NCBI GenBank assembly: GCA_963835585.1
Contig: CAWIGF010000003.1
Location: forward strand, 62,001 to 126,000
Direction: 5' to 3'
DNA length: 64,000 nt
Source: UBA10107 sp963835585
GTDB lineage: Archaea > Nanobdellota > Nanobdellia > Woesearchaeales > UBA10107
Shown: positions 14,490 to 21,688 of the stretch, one piece after another
Layout: each line of letters begins with the position of its first letter
How positions within the stretch are numbered: the first letter of the stretch is position 1
Made by a program: the position numbers and the translations under genes
Notes under the pieces: generated by a model
Database searches by the model: none
What the model was told of the DNA's origin: nothing
What the model saw: the letters and a program-made list of their open reading frames with translations, nothing else

Positions 14490-15419
14490 TCACTCACTGT
14501 AAGGCAAAATATAATTCAATAAAGCCATCCTGATATATAGTCCATTCCTAGCTTGTCTGAAATAAGCGACTCTTTTATCATTTTGTTCTATTTCTATTGG
14601 CAAGTTAATCTCTTCGACATGTGGCAAAGGATGCATTAATATTGAACCTTCTCTCATTAGTTTTAAATTATCTTCATTTATTGTATACTTTCCTTTTGCT
14701 TCTTCATATCTAGAACTATCCATCCTTTCTTTCTGCAGTCTGGTCATATAAACGACATCCATTTCAGGCAATATTTCATTCAAGTCTTCTCTTTCTGAAA
14801 ATTCTGTATCGTGTCTTGTTAAATAATCTTTTATGTCTTCTTTCATTGAGAGATGTTTCGGAGAAACAAAATGAAGCTTATTTTCCTTATATCTTCCCAA
14901 CAAATATGCCAGCGAATGAACTGTCCTTCCGTTTGCAAGGTCGCCTACCATCGCAATATTTAGGTTATCCAATTTCCCGATTTCTCTGAATATTGTGTAC
15001 ATGTCAAGAAGAGCCTGTGTTGGGTGCTGTCCTTTTCCATCTCCTCCATTTATGATTGGAACTTTGCTGACATATGCCGCTTTTTCTGCTGCTCCTGCTT
15101 CTGGATGTCTCAAAACGATGACATCGGCAAGGCCAGAAACAACTCGGATTGTGTCCTCTAATGATTCTCCCTTTACGGCAGAAGAGAACATTCCTGCAGC
15201 CTCAGTTGATATTACCCTCCCGCCGAGATTTAGCATTGCCGCTTCGAAGCTAAGGCGCGTTCTGGTGCTTGGCTCGTAAAATAGTGCTGCAAGTATTTTT
15301 CCATCCAGTGGTTTTTTATCTCTCTTTGTTTTAACATAACGCATATCGTCTGCACTTTCAAATAAAGTAGAAATCAAATCTGGGTCAAGTTGCTGCGCTG
15401 CGGTAAGATGCTTTAACAT
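14490..15419 (-). CDS. pyrB: Aspartate carbamoyltransferase catalytic subunit
   Basis: Joins carbamoyl phosphate and aspartate in pyrimidine synthesis. 309 residues, the usual PyrB length. Key motifs are ALFYEPSTRTRLSFEAA (carbamoyl-phosphate site), LRHPEAGA, GDGKGQHPTQALLD, MVGDLANGRTVHSL and LMHPLPHVEEI. The regulatory subunit gene pyrI is not next to it. A TATA box (TTTTTATATTAG) about 24 nt before the ATG implies a leaderless mRNA. Confidence 0.96.
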   Translation of the reverse strand: MLKHLTAAQQLDPDLISTLFESADDMRYVKTKRDKKPLDGKILAALFYEPSTRTRLSFEAAMLNLGGRVISTEAAGMFSSAVKGESLEDTIRVVSGLADVIVLRHPEAGAAEKAAYVSKVPIINGGDGKGQHPTQALLDMYTIFREIGKLDNLNIAMVGDLANGRTVHSLAYLLGRYKENKLHFVSPKHLSMKEDIKDYLTRHDTEFSEREDLNEILPEMDVVYMTRLQKERMDSSRYEEAKGKYTINEDNLKLMREGSILMHPLPHVEEINLPIEIEQNDKRVAYFRQARNGLYIRMALLNYILPYSE

Positions 15420-15461
15420 GCACCATGCAACACAAACTAATATAAAAAGTTAATGAAAAAC

Positions 15462-16205
15462 CTAATCGTTATCTACTCTTGGCGCCAGAATGAAACTCAA
15501 TAATGCTTTGTCAACCGATTTGAACTCGATTTGCAATGGATGATCGTTGCTAAACTGTATTTTGACATCGTCCGATATCTTAGAACCTGCAATCATTTTT
15601 TTAAGATATTCTACTGAATATTTTGACTTGATTTCATCCTTGCCTGTCGCATCAATCCTTGTCTTTTCATCTGGGGTTATTTCGATTTCAGCCTTGCTCA
15701 AGTCTCCCTCGGCGATGAGAAGCATCCTGTTTGGATTTGCCGAAAAAACAACTGACTCGGAGACTATTCCAACATCCTCAATTGCATCATTCAGTATGCT
15801 TGCGCTTGTTTTTATTGTAATTGGGAAAGTCCATTCGGGAATCTTTTTTTCTTTTTCATCGATGTCAATTAAAGGTAGTGAAAATTTCCTTGTTGTGTCG
15901 CTTTTGAGCGTTATTTCTATCTTTCCATTGTCGACTTCGAGCGTAACAGCATCATTCGGTTTTGTCCTTCGCAAAATTTGCTTGAAATTATTTAGATTAA
16001 TCGATATTGTTGTTGTCTTGTCAATCTTATATTCCGAAAAGCAACTAGAAAGTAGTTTGAATATAACCATGGCAACATTTGCTGGATCCATAGCAACAAG
16101 CTCAAGGCCTTCTGGCTTTATTTTGAACGTTGCTTCGTTGACTAAGTCAGAGATAATCGCTATGCTATCCTTAAGATATCGTGATTCTGTTAACGTAAGT
16201 TTCAT
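15462..16205 (-). CDS. pcn: DNA polymerase sliding clamp (PCNA)
   Basis: 247 residues, standard length for archaeal PCNA. Recognisable parts are the start MKLTLTESRYLKDSIAIISD, LVAMDPANVAMVIFKL, FSLPLIDIDEKE, the YSVEYLKKMIAG helix region, and the C-terminal LSFILAPRVDND. It encircles DNA and tethers polymerase, FEN1 and ligase. The TATA box (CATTTAAATATCC) predicts a short leader with a strong Shine-Dalgarno (AGGGGGA). The adjacent insertion sequence starts only about 13 bp upstream of this TATA box. Confidence 0.96.
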   Translation of the reverse strand: MKLTLTESRYLKDSIAIISDLVNEATFKIKPEGLELVAMDPANVAMVIFKLLSSCFSEYKIDKTTTISINLNNFKQILRRTKPNDAVTLEVDNGKIEITLKSDTTRKFSLPLIDIDEKEKKIPEWTFPITIKTSASILNDAIEDVGIVSESVVFSANPNRMLLIAEGDLSKAEIEITPDEKTRIDATGKDEIKSKYSVEYLKKMIAGSKISDDVKIQFSNDHPLQIEFKSVDKALLSFILAPRVDND

Positions 16206-16244
16206 CTAAATTTCCCCCTGCTTATTTATTTATTAAGCGGATAT

Positions 16245-17069
16245 TTAAATGTTGTGGAACATGTGGCTCTGTCCTAAAAGTCGGTAAAGCCAAGAAAATA
16301 AGTTATGGCAGACTAGCCGCAAATATACTTCTGTGCGGATTGTCCGCACAGTTTTGGAGCTGACACTAGCTCCAAACTTGCGTTTTATACTGCTGTTGCT
16401 TGATTCAACAAGCGATCTTCGATGATACGTTCTCAATCGATACTGCCTCGCCATTTTCTTACGATAACGACCTCGCTTTGCGTTCTTTTTCGCTGGAACC
16501 ATGAGCACCATGTTGTGCTCATGCGCAAACTTGAACAAATACTCGGCAGAATATCCTTTGTCTGCCACAGCAATCCTCGGATTACTGTTTTTTAAGAGAA
16601 ATTTCGCATCCTTGATGTCGTGTGCTGGAAGCACACGAATCTTCGCAGCGCAGAATTTCTTTTTTCGCGTGTCGAATGCTGTGCTTAGTTTGATGGGAAT
16701 ACAAGGGAAATTCCCGTCGATGCGCTTCAGATAATGATAGCTCGGATTTGTCCTCGACAAACCTGTGCTGTCGATGGCAACGAGATGCGAGTTGCCACAA
16801 GTTATGCTCAATATTTTCTGCCAGAAAGCTGTATCGAGTTTTGCAGCGGTATACTGCAACGCTGATTTGCTTGGGCATCGTATGCCAAGCAAATCGCAGT
16901 GTTCCCGGACCCTGCGATAGGACAATCTGCAATATGCCTTGATGATCAGTGCGTGCAAATGCTCCAGAAATTCATACGTCTTCGGTCCGAAATGGTGCAG
17001 CCATCTCGGACAGCCCAATCTCCTCAACAAACGCTTAAGTTTTTGTATTAGTTTTGTTTCTTTTCCCAT
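16245..17069 (-). CDS. IS5-superfamily-type DDE transposase
   Basis: About 274 residues from the ATG at 17069 (MGKETKLIQKL); a GTG at 17081 is the alternative. DDE signs: LVAIDSTGLSRTNPSYHY (first Asp), RIAVADKGYSAEYLF (second Asp in ADKGY), and RRSLVESSNSSIKRKFG (Glu in the Y-type C-terminal motif). It excises and inserts the element. The frame has no stop inside the element: it leaves the left end at 16265 and ends at a TAA at 16245-16247, so the last six or so residues are encoded by host DNA. The start region can fold into a hairpin that would hide the ribosome-binding site. Confidence 0.9.
   Translation of the reverse strand: MGKETKLIQKLKRLLRRLGCPRWLHHFGPKTYEFLEHLHALIIKAYCRLSYRRVREHCDLLGIRCPSKSALQYTAAKLDTAFWQKILSITCGNSHLVAIDSTGLSRTNPSYHYLKRIDGNFPCIPIKLSTAFDTRKKKFCAAKIRVLPAHDIKDAKFLLKNSNPRIAVADKGYSAEYLFKFAHEHNMVLMVPAKKNAKRGRYRKKMARQYRLRTYHRRSLVESSNSSIKRKFGASVSSKTVRTIRTEVYLRLVCHNLFSWLYRLLGQSHMFHNI
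16256..16264. repeat. Target-site duplication, left copy
   Basis: GGAACATGT, identical to 17155-17163 on the other side of the insertion sequence. Confidence 0.9.
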
Positions 17070-17154
17070 GTGGGGGTTCACTCCCCACCCCAGAACAGCC
17101 TAGCGGCTGTCTGGGTTATTAGTTTTATGAATTACAGAGATTTAGGACAGAGCC
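16265..17154. mobile_element. 890-bp insertion sequence with DDE transposase
   Basis: Perfect 14-bp terminal inverted repeats (GGCTCTGTCCTAAA at 16265-16278 and its complement at 17141-17154). Flanking 9-bp direct repeats GGAACATGT (16256-16264 and 17155-17163) are the target duplication, so the ends are certain and the insertion looks recent. It carries one transposase on the minus strand. The duplication length and protein suggest the IS5 superfamily, possibly the ISH1-like group, but the family needs a database comparison. It separates the PCNA promoter from the tRNA-Leu region. Confidence 0.93.
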
Positions 17155-17163
17155 GGAACATGT
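17155..17163. repeat. Target-site duplication, right copy
   Basis: GGAACATGT, identical to 16256-16264. Confidence 0.9.
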
Positions 17164-17280
17164 CTAAACTTGTTTTACTGATATTTGTTGAAATAAAAAA
17201 GAAGTCTTTCTGAAAAGGGCCTAAATAGATGCATGAATTTGCAAAATAAACTCATGATTCTTTGGTTAGTTTGATGTGAA

Positions 17281-17411
17281 TGTGGGAGGCAGGATTCGAA
17301 CCTGCGAAGGCACTAAGCCAACAGCTTTCTTACAGAGTTTATCATCGCCTTTCGGGGCTCAACCCTCAAGTGACTTGAGGCTGTCACGTTTGACCACTTC
17401 GCTACTCCCAC
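17281..17411 (-). tRNA. tRNA-Leu(CAA) with a probable 47-nt intron
   Basis: Acceptor GTGGGAG pairs with CTCCCAC, followed by discriminator A. T arm is GCAGG-TTCGAAT-CCTGC. The variable arm is long (GGC-TTAGT-GCC), as in class II tRNAs. The anticodon stem ACAGC/GCTGT closes a loop CTCAAG-A with anticodon CAA only if 17327-17373 is removed, at the canonical 37/38 position. The intron itself begins with a segment complementary to the anticodon loop (CTCAAG/CTTGAG), and I cannot draw a standard bulge-helix-bulge. No CCA is encoded. Confidence 0.88.
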
Positions 17412-17466
17412 AATGGTCATGTGACGATGTAGAAAGATAATAGATTGTATTTAAAGGTAACGGCAA

Positions 17467-17802
17467 TTAAAGTTCGTTCAATTTCGACTCAATCGCAGAA
17501 AGCTGATCATCCAATTGTTTGAGCTCTTTTGGCGCCTTTTCAACAACGTCTGTCTTAATGATTGTTTTTCTTGTCTCTTTTGTTCCTTTCGGAAGAAGCC
17601 TGTTGATTTCTTTTACTATTGATTTTATCTCAGCGGTTCCTGCTTTGAACTGCTCTATTAATTGTGTTCTTTGCTGTCGTACTTTTTTGTATTCCTCATA
17701 TCCTTGAAGTATCTTAATCGTATCTCGCGTACTTTCCAAGATGACCCTTCGTGTGTTTTTTGGGTCTGATATCCTGATAAAGTACTCGTCTTCTTGCTTC
17801 AT
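17467..17802 (-). CDS. Small coiled-coil protein (operon gene 3)
   Basis: 111 residues, charged and helical, with heptad-like runs (YKKVRQQRTQLIEQFKAG; LKQLDDQLSAIESKLNEL at the C-terminus). An N-terminal motif YFIRISDPKNTRRVILEST may form a small beta unit. No family recognised. The ATG follows the stop of the 73-residue gene by 1 nt (TAAAATG), so translation is coupled. Confidence 0.7.
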   Translation of the reverse strand: MKQEDEYFIRISDPKNTRRVILESTRDTIKILQGYEEYKKVRQQRTQLIEQFKAGTAEIKSIVKEINRLLPKGTKETRKTIIKTDVVEKAPKELKQLDDQLSAIESKLNEL

Positions 17803-17803
17803 T

Positions 17804-18025
17804 TTAGTATTCTTCTTTTGTCAATTCTGATTCAATCGCTTCAATCTTGTCTTTCACGGAATCCAAGTCAGCGGCCCATTTTTGAGCGGCAGCGTCTTCC
17901 TCTTCTTTTAGGTTATTTATTTTGTTCAATGTATTCTTGGCTTCCAGCAATTTCTTTTTTACTGCAGCGATAGCGGCCATTACCGTGTCAAACTTATCTA
18001 CCTTAATGAATGTTGACTTGTCCAT
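17804..18025 (-). CDS. 73-residue coiled-coil protein (operon gene 2)
   Basis: A short, almost wholly helical protein (FDTVMAAIAAVKKKLLEAK ... LDSVKDKIEAIESELTKEEY) that looks like a single long coiled coil. It starts 2 nt after the stop of the 171-residue gene. Function unknown; probably a partner of the two neighbouring coiled-coil proteins. Confidence 0.7.
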   Translation of the reverse strand: MDKSTFIKVDKFDTVMAAIAAVKKKLLEAKNTLNKINNLKEEEDAAAQKWAADLDSVKDKIEAIESELTKEEY

Positions 18026-18027
18026 GT

Positions 18028-18543
18028 TTACCCTCCAAAGAGCGTCTGATCGATTATCATAAGCTTCTTACTTGCATCCTCTAGTGTCGACTGAAGATTA
18101 TCTATTCTTTCATTACGTGTTCGCTGTAATGTCATAGTTTGTCCGATTTCATCATCCATGTTACCGAATGCACTACCAATGGAATTAATGCTAGCCAGAA
18201 CTGCGTTGTGAGTTTCTGTGCTTATGAATTTGTCCTGCTTTTGGATTGTTGGTTCCTTTTTTGCAAACTGAATTTGTTGTGGTTTTTGCTCTACTTGTTC
18301 TTCCGAAGCCATCAGGTTGATCTCTGAATCTTCCTTTTCTGGAACGATGACGTTTGATTTTACGTTTTGTTGAGGAGCAATTCTTGATTTTATTTCCAAT
18401 TCAGGAATTTCATCAGGTATTTCTGGTTTTCCGGGCATGGATGGGAGTTCTTCAGGTATTAGTTCAATCTCATCACTTAGTTGTGATTTTGGAGAACTTG
18501 GTAATGTCATTTCAATATTTTGATTTTTCTTACCGAACCACAT
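18028..18543 (-). CDS. Low-complexity protein with C-terminal helical domain (operon gene 1)
   Basis: 171 residues. Residues 1-105 are Pro/Glu/Gln-rich and probably disordered (DEIELIPEELPSMPGKPEIP). Residues about 108-171 form a helical domain (THNAVLASINSIGSAFGNMD, LQSTLEDASKKLMIIDQTLF). First gene of a three-gene unit, with a ribosome-binding site AGGGGGT before the ATG and TATA boxes at 18567-18590. The tail domain plus two coiled-coil partners suggests a structural complex. I cannot name the family. Confidence 0.7.
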   Translation of the reverse strand: MWFGKKNQNIEMTLPSSPKSQLSDEIELIPEELPSMPGKPEIPDEIPELEIKSRIAPQQNVKSNVIVPEKEDSEINLMASEEQVEQKPQQIQFAKKEPTIQKQDKFISTETHNAVLASINSIGSAFGNMDDEIGQTMTLQRTRNERIDNLQSTLEDASKKLMIIDQTLFGG

Positions 18544-18805
18544 TTGTGTTACCCCCTTCCAAGTACGTCATTTAAAAGCATATAAAAGGTTTTATGAGTA
18601 TTCCTGAATGGTGACAAAAGGCAACACGAAATGATGAATATTGTCCCCTTTAGTCAATTATGTCATATTTTTTACAAATGTATTTTTTAGATAATCCAAA
18701 ATATTTTTTGATTATTCTTGATTAGAAATATTTATGCTCTGATTCGCGGAGGACATCACAGCAAACCTTTTAAATAGATGTTGTAGTCATTGCTATGGTG
18801 CTTAA

Positions 18806-19543
18806 ATGGGGTTTTTTGGACTGACAAAGGATAAGAAAAAGGATTCTAAGAAGGAACACCAGGAAAAGAAGGAGAAGTTCGAAGCTGGTCCCAATGGATT
18901 GATTTTTAGGGCTGAAATTCAGGTTATTGCAAGTCCAAAAGGGTATGCGGCTGAGGTATCGCAAAAGTATTTTGAGGCCATTAAGGACAACAAGGATGCA
19001 AAACAACGCCGTAATTATTTCATAATAAAATCAAACATAACAAAACCAGAATTGATTCCCGATGAGGACAAGGACAAGACTGACGTCAAAGAGACTACTG
19101 TAGATATATATAAGGTCACAATCAGCCTTGAGATAGGAATCAAGGACAAGTCGAAAATCTTTGATTTTTGTTTTGATTACATGCCTTTCTTGATAGAAGT
19201 CATAGAACCGATGAACTTGTCTTTCAACGCCAGCGAATTTAATGAATATTTAATGAATATACAGGCCACGGTGCATAAGATTGATGATGGCTTGAAGCAG
19301 ATGAATGCACGCTACCAATTGTTGCAGAAGGATAACAAGATTTATCACGATAGCATGGTGAGAATGATAAAAAATAACGTTCTTCTCTCTCTTGACATAA
19401 AAAATCAAACGATGCCAGAAATCTCAAAGAAAGTCGGCATCGCGGAAAAGAATCTTGAGAAATTTATTAATGAGATGATTACGGACAAGGAGATTAAGCT
19501 TGAAAAGAATAAGTATGTCCGTATCAAGAAAAAATCAAAATGA
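18806..19543 (+). CDS. Hypothetical protein with C-terminal winged helix, upstream of scpB
   Basis: 245 residues. After a Lys-rich start (TKDKKKDSKKEHQEKKEK) comes a mixed strand/helix domain (LIFRAEIQVIASPKGY, VDIYKVTISLEIGIKD). Then a helical linker and a winged-helix-like end (LLSLDIKNQTMPEISKKVG, ITDKEIKLEKNKYVRI). It overlaps scpB by 4 nt (ATGA), the place where scpA sits in many genomes, but it does not read as a normal kleisin. It is the first gene of the unit, with a TATA box at 18769-18778. Confidence 0.7.
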   Translation: MGFFGLTKDKKKDSKKEHQEKKEKFEAGPNGLIFRAEIQVIASPKGYAAEVSQKYFEAIKDNKDAKQRRNYFIIKSNITKPELIPDEDKDKTDVKETTVDIYKVTISLEIGIKDKSKIFDFCFDYMPFLIEVIEPMNLSFNASEFNEYLMNIQATVHKIDDGLKQMNARYQLLQKDNKIYHDSMVRMIKNNVLLSLDIKNQTMPEISKKVGIAEKNLEKFINEMITDKEIKLEKNKYVRIKKKSK

Positions 19544-20430
19544 GTGATATCATAAAAAAAGTGGAGGCTGTTCTTTTCGCAGTAGGCAGGGCAATCTCCA
19601 TTCAGGAGCTGTCCGACCTTACCAAAGAATCTCAAAACGATTTAAATGTCGCTTTGCATGAACTGAAAGATCAATATGTCAAGCGTGGATCTCCTTTGCT
19701 TGTCATACAGGAAGGGGATGCATGGAAATTGACAGTACATGAACAATACCTGCCGATTGTCCAGCAGATAAGTCCGCATACTGAATTGAGTAAATCTGTT
19801 CTTGAAACGCTTGCGGTAATTGCATGGAAGCAACCATCTAAGCAAAGTGATGTGATCAAAATACGAACGAATAAGGCATATGAACACATCGATGAGCTTG
19901 AACGTCTTGGATTCGTTTCGAAGGAGAAGTATGGAAGAACTTTCTTGCTGAAAGTTACTGGCAAATTCTTTGACTATTTTGATTTGCGCAGCGATGCAGC
20001 TGTAAGAGAAATTTTCAAGAATGTTAAGGATGTCGAAGAGGCGCAGACAAAGCTTGTCGAGCATGAGGGAAAAATAGTTGATGGCTTGGATACATATGGC
20101 ACCAAAGAAGAGGTCGAATTGGAAAAGGAAGGAAAGCCCCATGTTGGCAGTCTAGAAGTATTCGAAGACGTTGAATCAGAAAAGCAATCTTTTGAAGAAG
20201 AATCTAACGAACCAAAAAAGGAAAAGGAAGAATCCGAAAATCCCATAAAAGATTTCATCGTTCAAAACAAACGGCCGGCTCCGCAGGAAGTTGAGGAAGG
20301 TCTCGCTGAAGATAATGCCAAAGAAGAATCACCTGTTGAAGAAAGTCCCGATTCTGGACAGAAGGAACCAGAAGAAAGGAATCTTGATCCTGAACTAGAA
20401 GAAATGGTCAAAACAAAAAAGAAGAAATAA
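19540..20430 (+). CDS. scpB: ScpB-like condensin subunit with acidic tail
   Basis: 296 residues. The first ~165 match ScpB tandem winged helices: KKVEAVLFAVGRAISIQEL, LTVHEQYLPIVQQI, SVLETLAVIAWKQPSKQSDV, ELERLGFVSKEKYGRTFLL, KFFDYFDL. A long Glu/Lys-rich tail (about 185-296) is unlike the short end of bacterial ScpB. ScpB binds kleisin in the SMC complex and helps chromosome segregation. It sits in an operon with the 245-residue protein upstream (4-nt overlap) and a membrane protein downstream (TAATG overlap). Confidence 0.88.
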   Translation: MSDIIKKVEAVLFAVGRAISIQELSDLTKESQNDLNVALHELKDQYVKRGSPLLVIQEGDAWKLTVHEQYLPIVQQISPHTELSKSVLETLAVIAWKQPSKQSDVIKIRTNKAYEHIDELERLGFVSKEKYGRTFLLKVTGKFFDYFDLRSDAAVREIFKNVKDVEEAQTKLVEHEGKIVDGLDTYGTKEEVELEKEGKPHVGSLEVFEDVESEKQSFEEESNEPKKEKEESENPIKDFIVQNKRPAPQEVEEGLAEDNAKEESPVEESPDSGQKEPEERNLDPELEEMVKTKKKK

Positions 20431-20903
20431 TGGATACATTTGCCCATGCTTTCTGGAGTTATGCAATTTTTTTATGGACGGGAAGTCCCTGGCTTGCCGT
20501 ATTGTTTGGTATCATGCCCGATTTGCTGTCTTTTGGGTCTCTAATCTTTGTCAACGTACTTACCGGAAACTTCAAGTTTGGAAAACCAAATTCGAATCTT
20601 ATTCCAAAATGGGTTTACAAATCATATGACTATACGCATAGTTTGGTTGTCTCTGCAGTTGTCATCATCTTTGTTTTTTTGCTTACTTCGACATCAAAAC
20701 CATGGTTCCTGCTCGCATGGCCTCTGCATATTGCAATAGATATCCCATCACATAAAAAATCATTTTTCCCGACGCCATTCTTGTGGCCAGTCTCAGATTT
20801 TTCAATCGATGGTATTAGCTGGGGAACTCTATCGTTCACGATAATCAACTATTTTTTGTTGGTTATATTGTATATTATTCTTTTCATAACAAAAACAATA
20901 TGA
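20430..20903 (+). CDS. YdjM-like membrane protein (metal-dependent hydrolase family)
   Basis: 157 residues with four membrane segments. Conserved polar signs of the LexA-regulated YdjM-like family are visible: DTFAHAFWSYA, GIMPDLLSF, YDYTHSLVV, WPLHIAIDIPSHKKSFFPTP, with His and Asp placed to bind metal. Its ATG overlaps the scpB stop (TAATG), so it is co-translated with scpB. Substrate unknown. Confidence 0.7.
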   Translation: MDTFAHAFWSYAIFLWTGSPWLAVLFGIMPDLLSFGSLIFVNVLTGNFKFGKPNSNLIPKWVYKSYDYTHSLVVSAVVIIFVFLLTSTSKPWFLLAWPLHIAIDIPSHKKSFFPTPFLWPVSDFSIDGISWGTLSFTIINYFLLVILYIILFITKTI

Positions 20904-21023
20904 GTTTCTTTTTGGCAAGACTGCATGCTGAAAACTGAATGGCGAATAAATTCTAGATTATCCCGACACCACAGGACAACCGCTGACAGATGTTATTTAA
21001 ACCTGAATAATTGTTAAATTGAT

Positions 21024-21167
21024 ATGGATAGGTTTGAATTTCTCTTGCAATGCCCTCGATGTCATCACAGGATGAAATACGCCACTAATACGATTTATTT
21101 GGAAAATAAAAGAAAATCTTGCGTGTACTGTGGAAAATCATATTTAGCTAAGAAGTGCGTTGTTTAA
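21024..21167 (+). CDS. 47-residue zinc-ribbon protein
   Basis: ATG at 21024 gives MDRFEFLLQCPRCHHRMKY ... SCVYCGKSYLAKKCVV. Two CxxC pairs (CPRC and CVYC) 25 residues apart form a zinc ribbon. A TATA box (TATTTAAACC, 20994-21003) centred about 26 nt upstream predicts a leaderless mRNA. Too short for most gene callers. Role unknown; similar mini-ribbons bind RNA or DNA. Confidence 0.7.
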   Translation: MDRFEFLLQCPRCHHRMKYATNTIYLENKRKSCVYCGKSYLAKKCVV

Positions 21168-21172
21168 TTGCT

Positions 21173-21511
21173 TTACATAAAAAGTGACAACTGTTCTTTA
21201 TTTTTGATGTGAGGTAATGGCTCCTCTTTGATGCTTTTGATATCTTCAATGACACCCTGCTTGACAATCTCTTCAAGAATATCTGGGCGTATTTTTCCTG
21301 TTTCTGTCTCGCTGACCTCGTCAGGAAATCCGCCGTACGCACTATGGTATGCAGCATGTCGAATGTGCCTCATGTCATCGCAGGCATAATTTTCATCTTT
21401 TATTTCAGGATCTTCCCCCTGCTGGTTCACTCCCCACCATTCAAGACAGAACTTCGGCCGCTCAAAGCAGTAATCCATATAACATCGTGATGACGGATGT
21501 GATTCATTCAT
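21173..21511 (-). CDS. Hypothetical Cys/Trp-rich protein
   Basis: 112 residues. The N-terminal half is rich in Cys, Trp and His (SSRCYMDYCFERPKFCLEWW, then NYACDDMRHIRHAAYHSA), which could bind a metal. The C-terminal half is acidic and helical. No family recognised. A TATA box (CTTATTTAAG) centred about 27 nt before the ATG at 21511 supports a real leaderless gene. Divergent from gyrA. Confidence 0.65.
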   Translation of the reverse strand: MNESHPSSRCYMDYCFERPKFCLEWWGVNQQGEDPEIKDENYACDDMRHIRHAAYHSAYGGFPDEVSETETGKIRPDILEEIVKQGVIEDIKSIKEEPLPHIKNKEQLSLFM

Positions 21512-21611
21512 TTCGTGTTTGAATTTTGTCTAACTTAAATAAGCTTCTCTCCTCAAATCGTTTCAATATAGACAATAATAACAAAACACAATGTCTCAAA
21601 TGCTTAAATTC

Positions 21612-21632
21612 GAGCTTTATAGACCGTATAAA
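21612..21632. promoter_or_regulatory. Inverted repeat of TATA elements upstream of gyrA
   Basis: GCTTTATA-GACCG-TATAAAGC, a perfect 8-bp inverted repeat with 5-bp spacer. Each arm carries a TATA-like element, so the site could drive or regulate transcription in both directions. It is 27 nt upstream of the in-frame ATG at 21644 of gyrA. Confidence 0.45.
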
Positions 21633-21688
21633 GCCCATTCCAAATGACAAGTTTTATAAGGAAACTGTTGCTTAATTTTTATGTTAAA

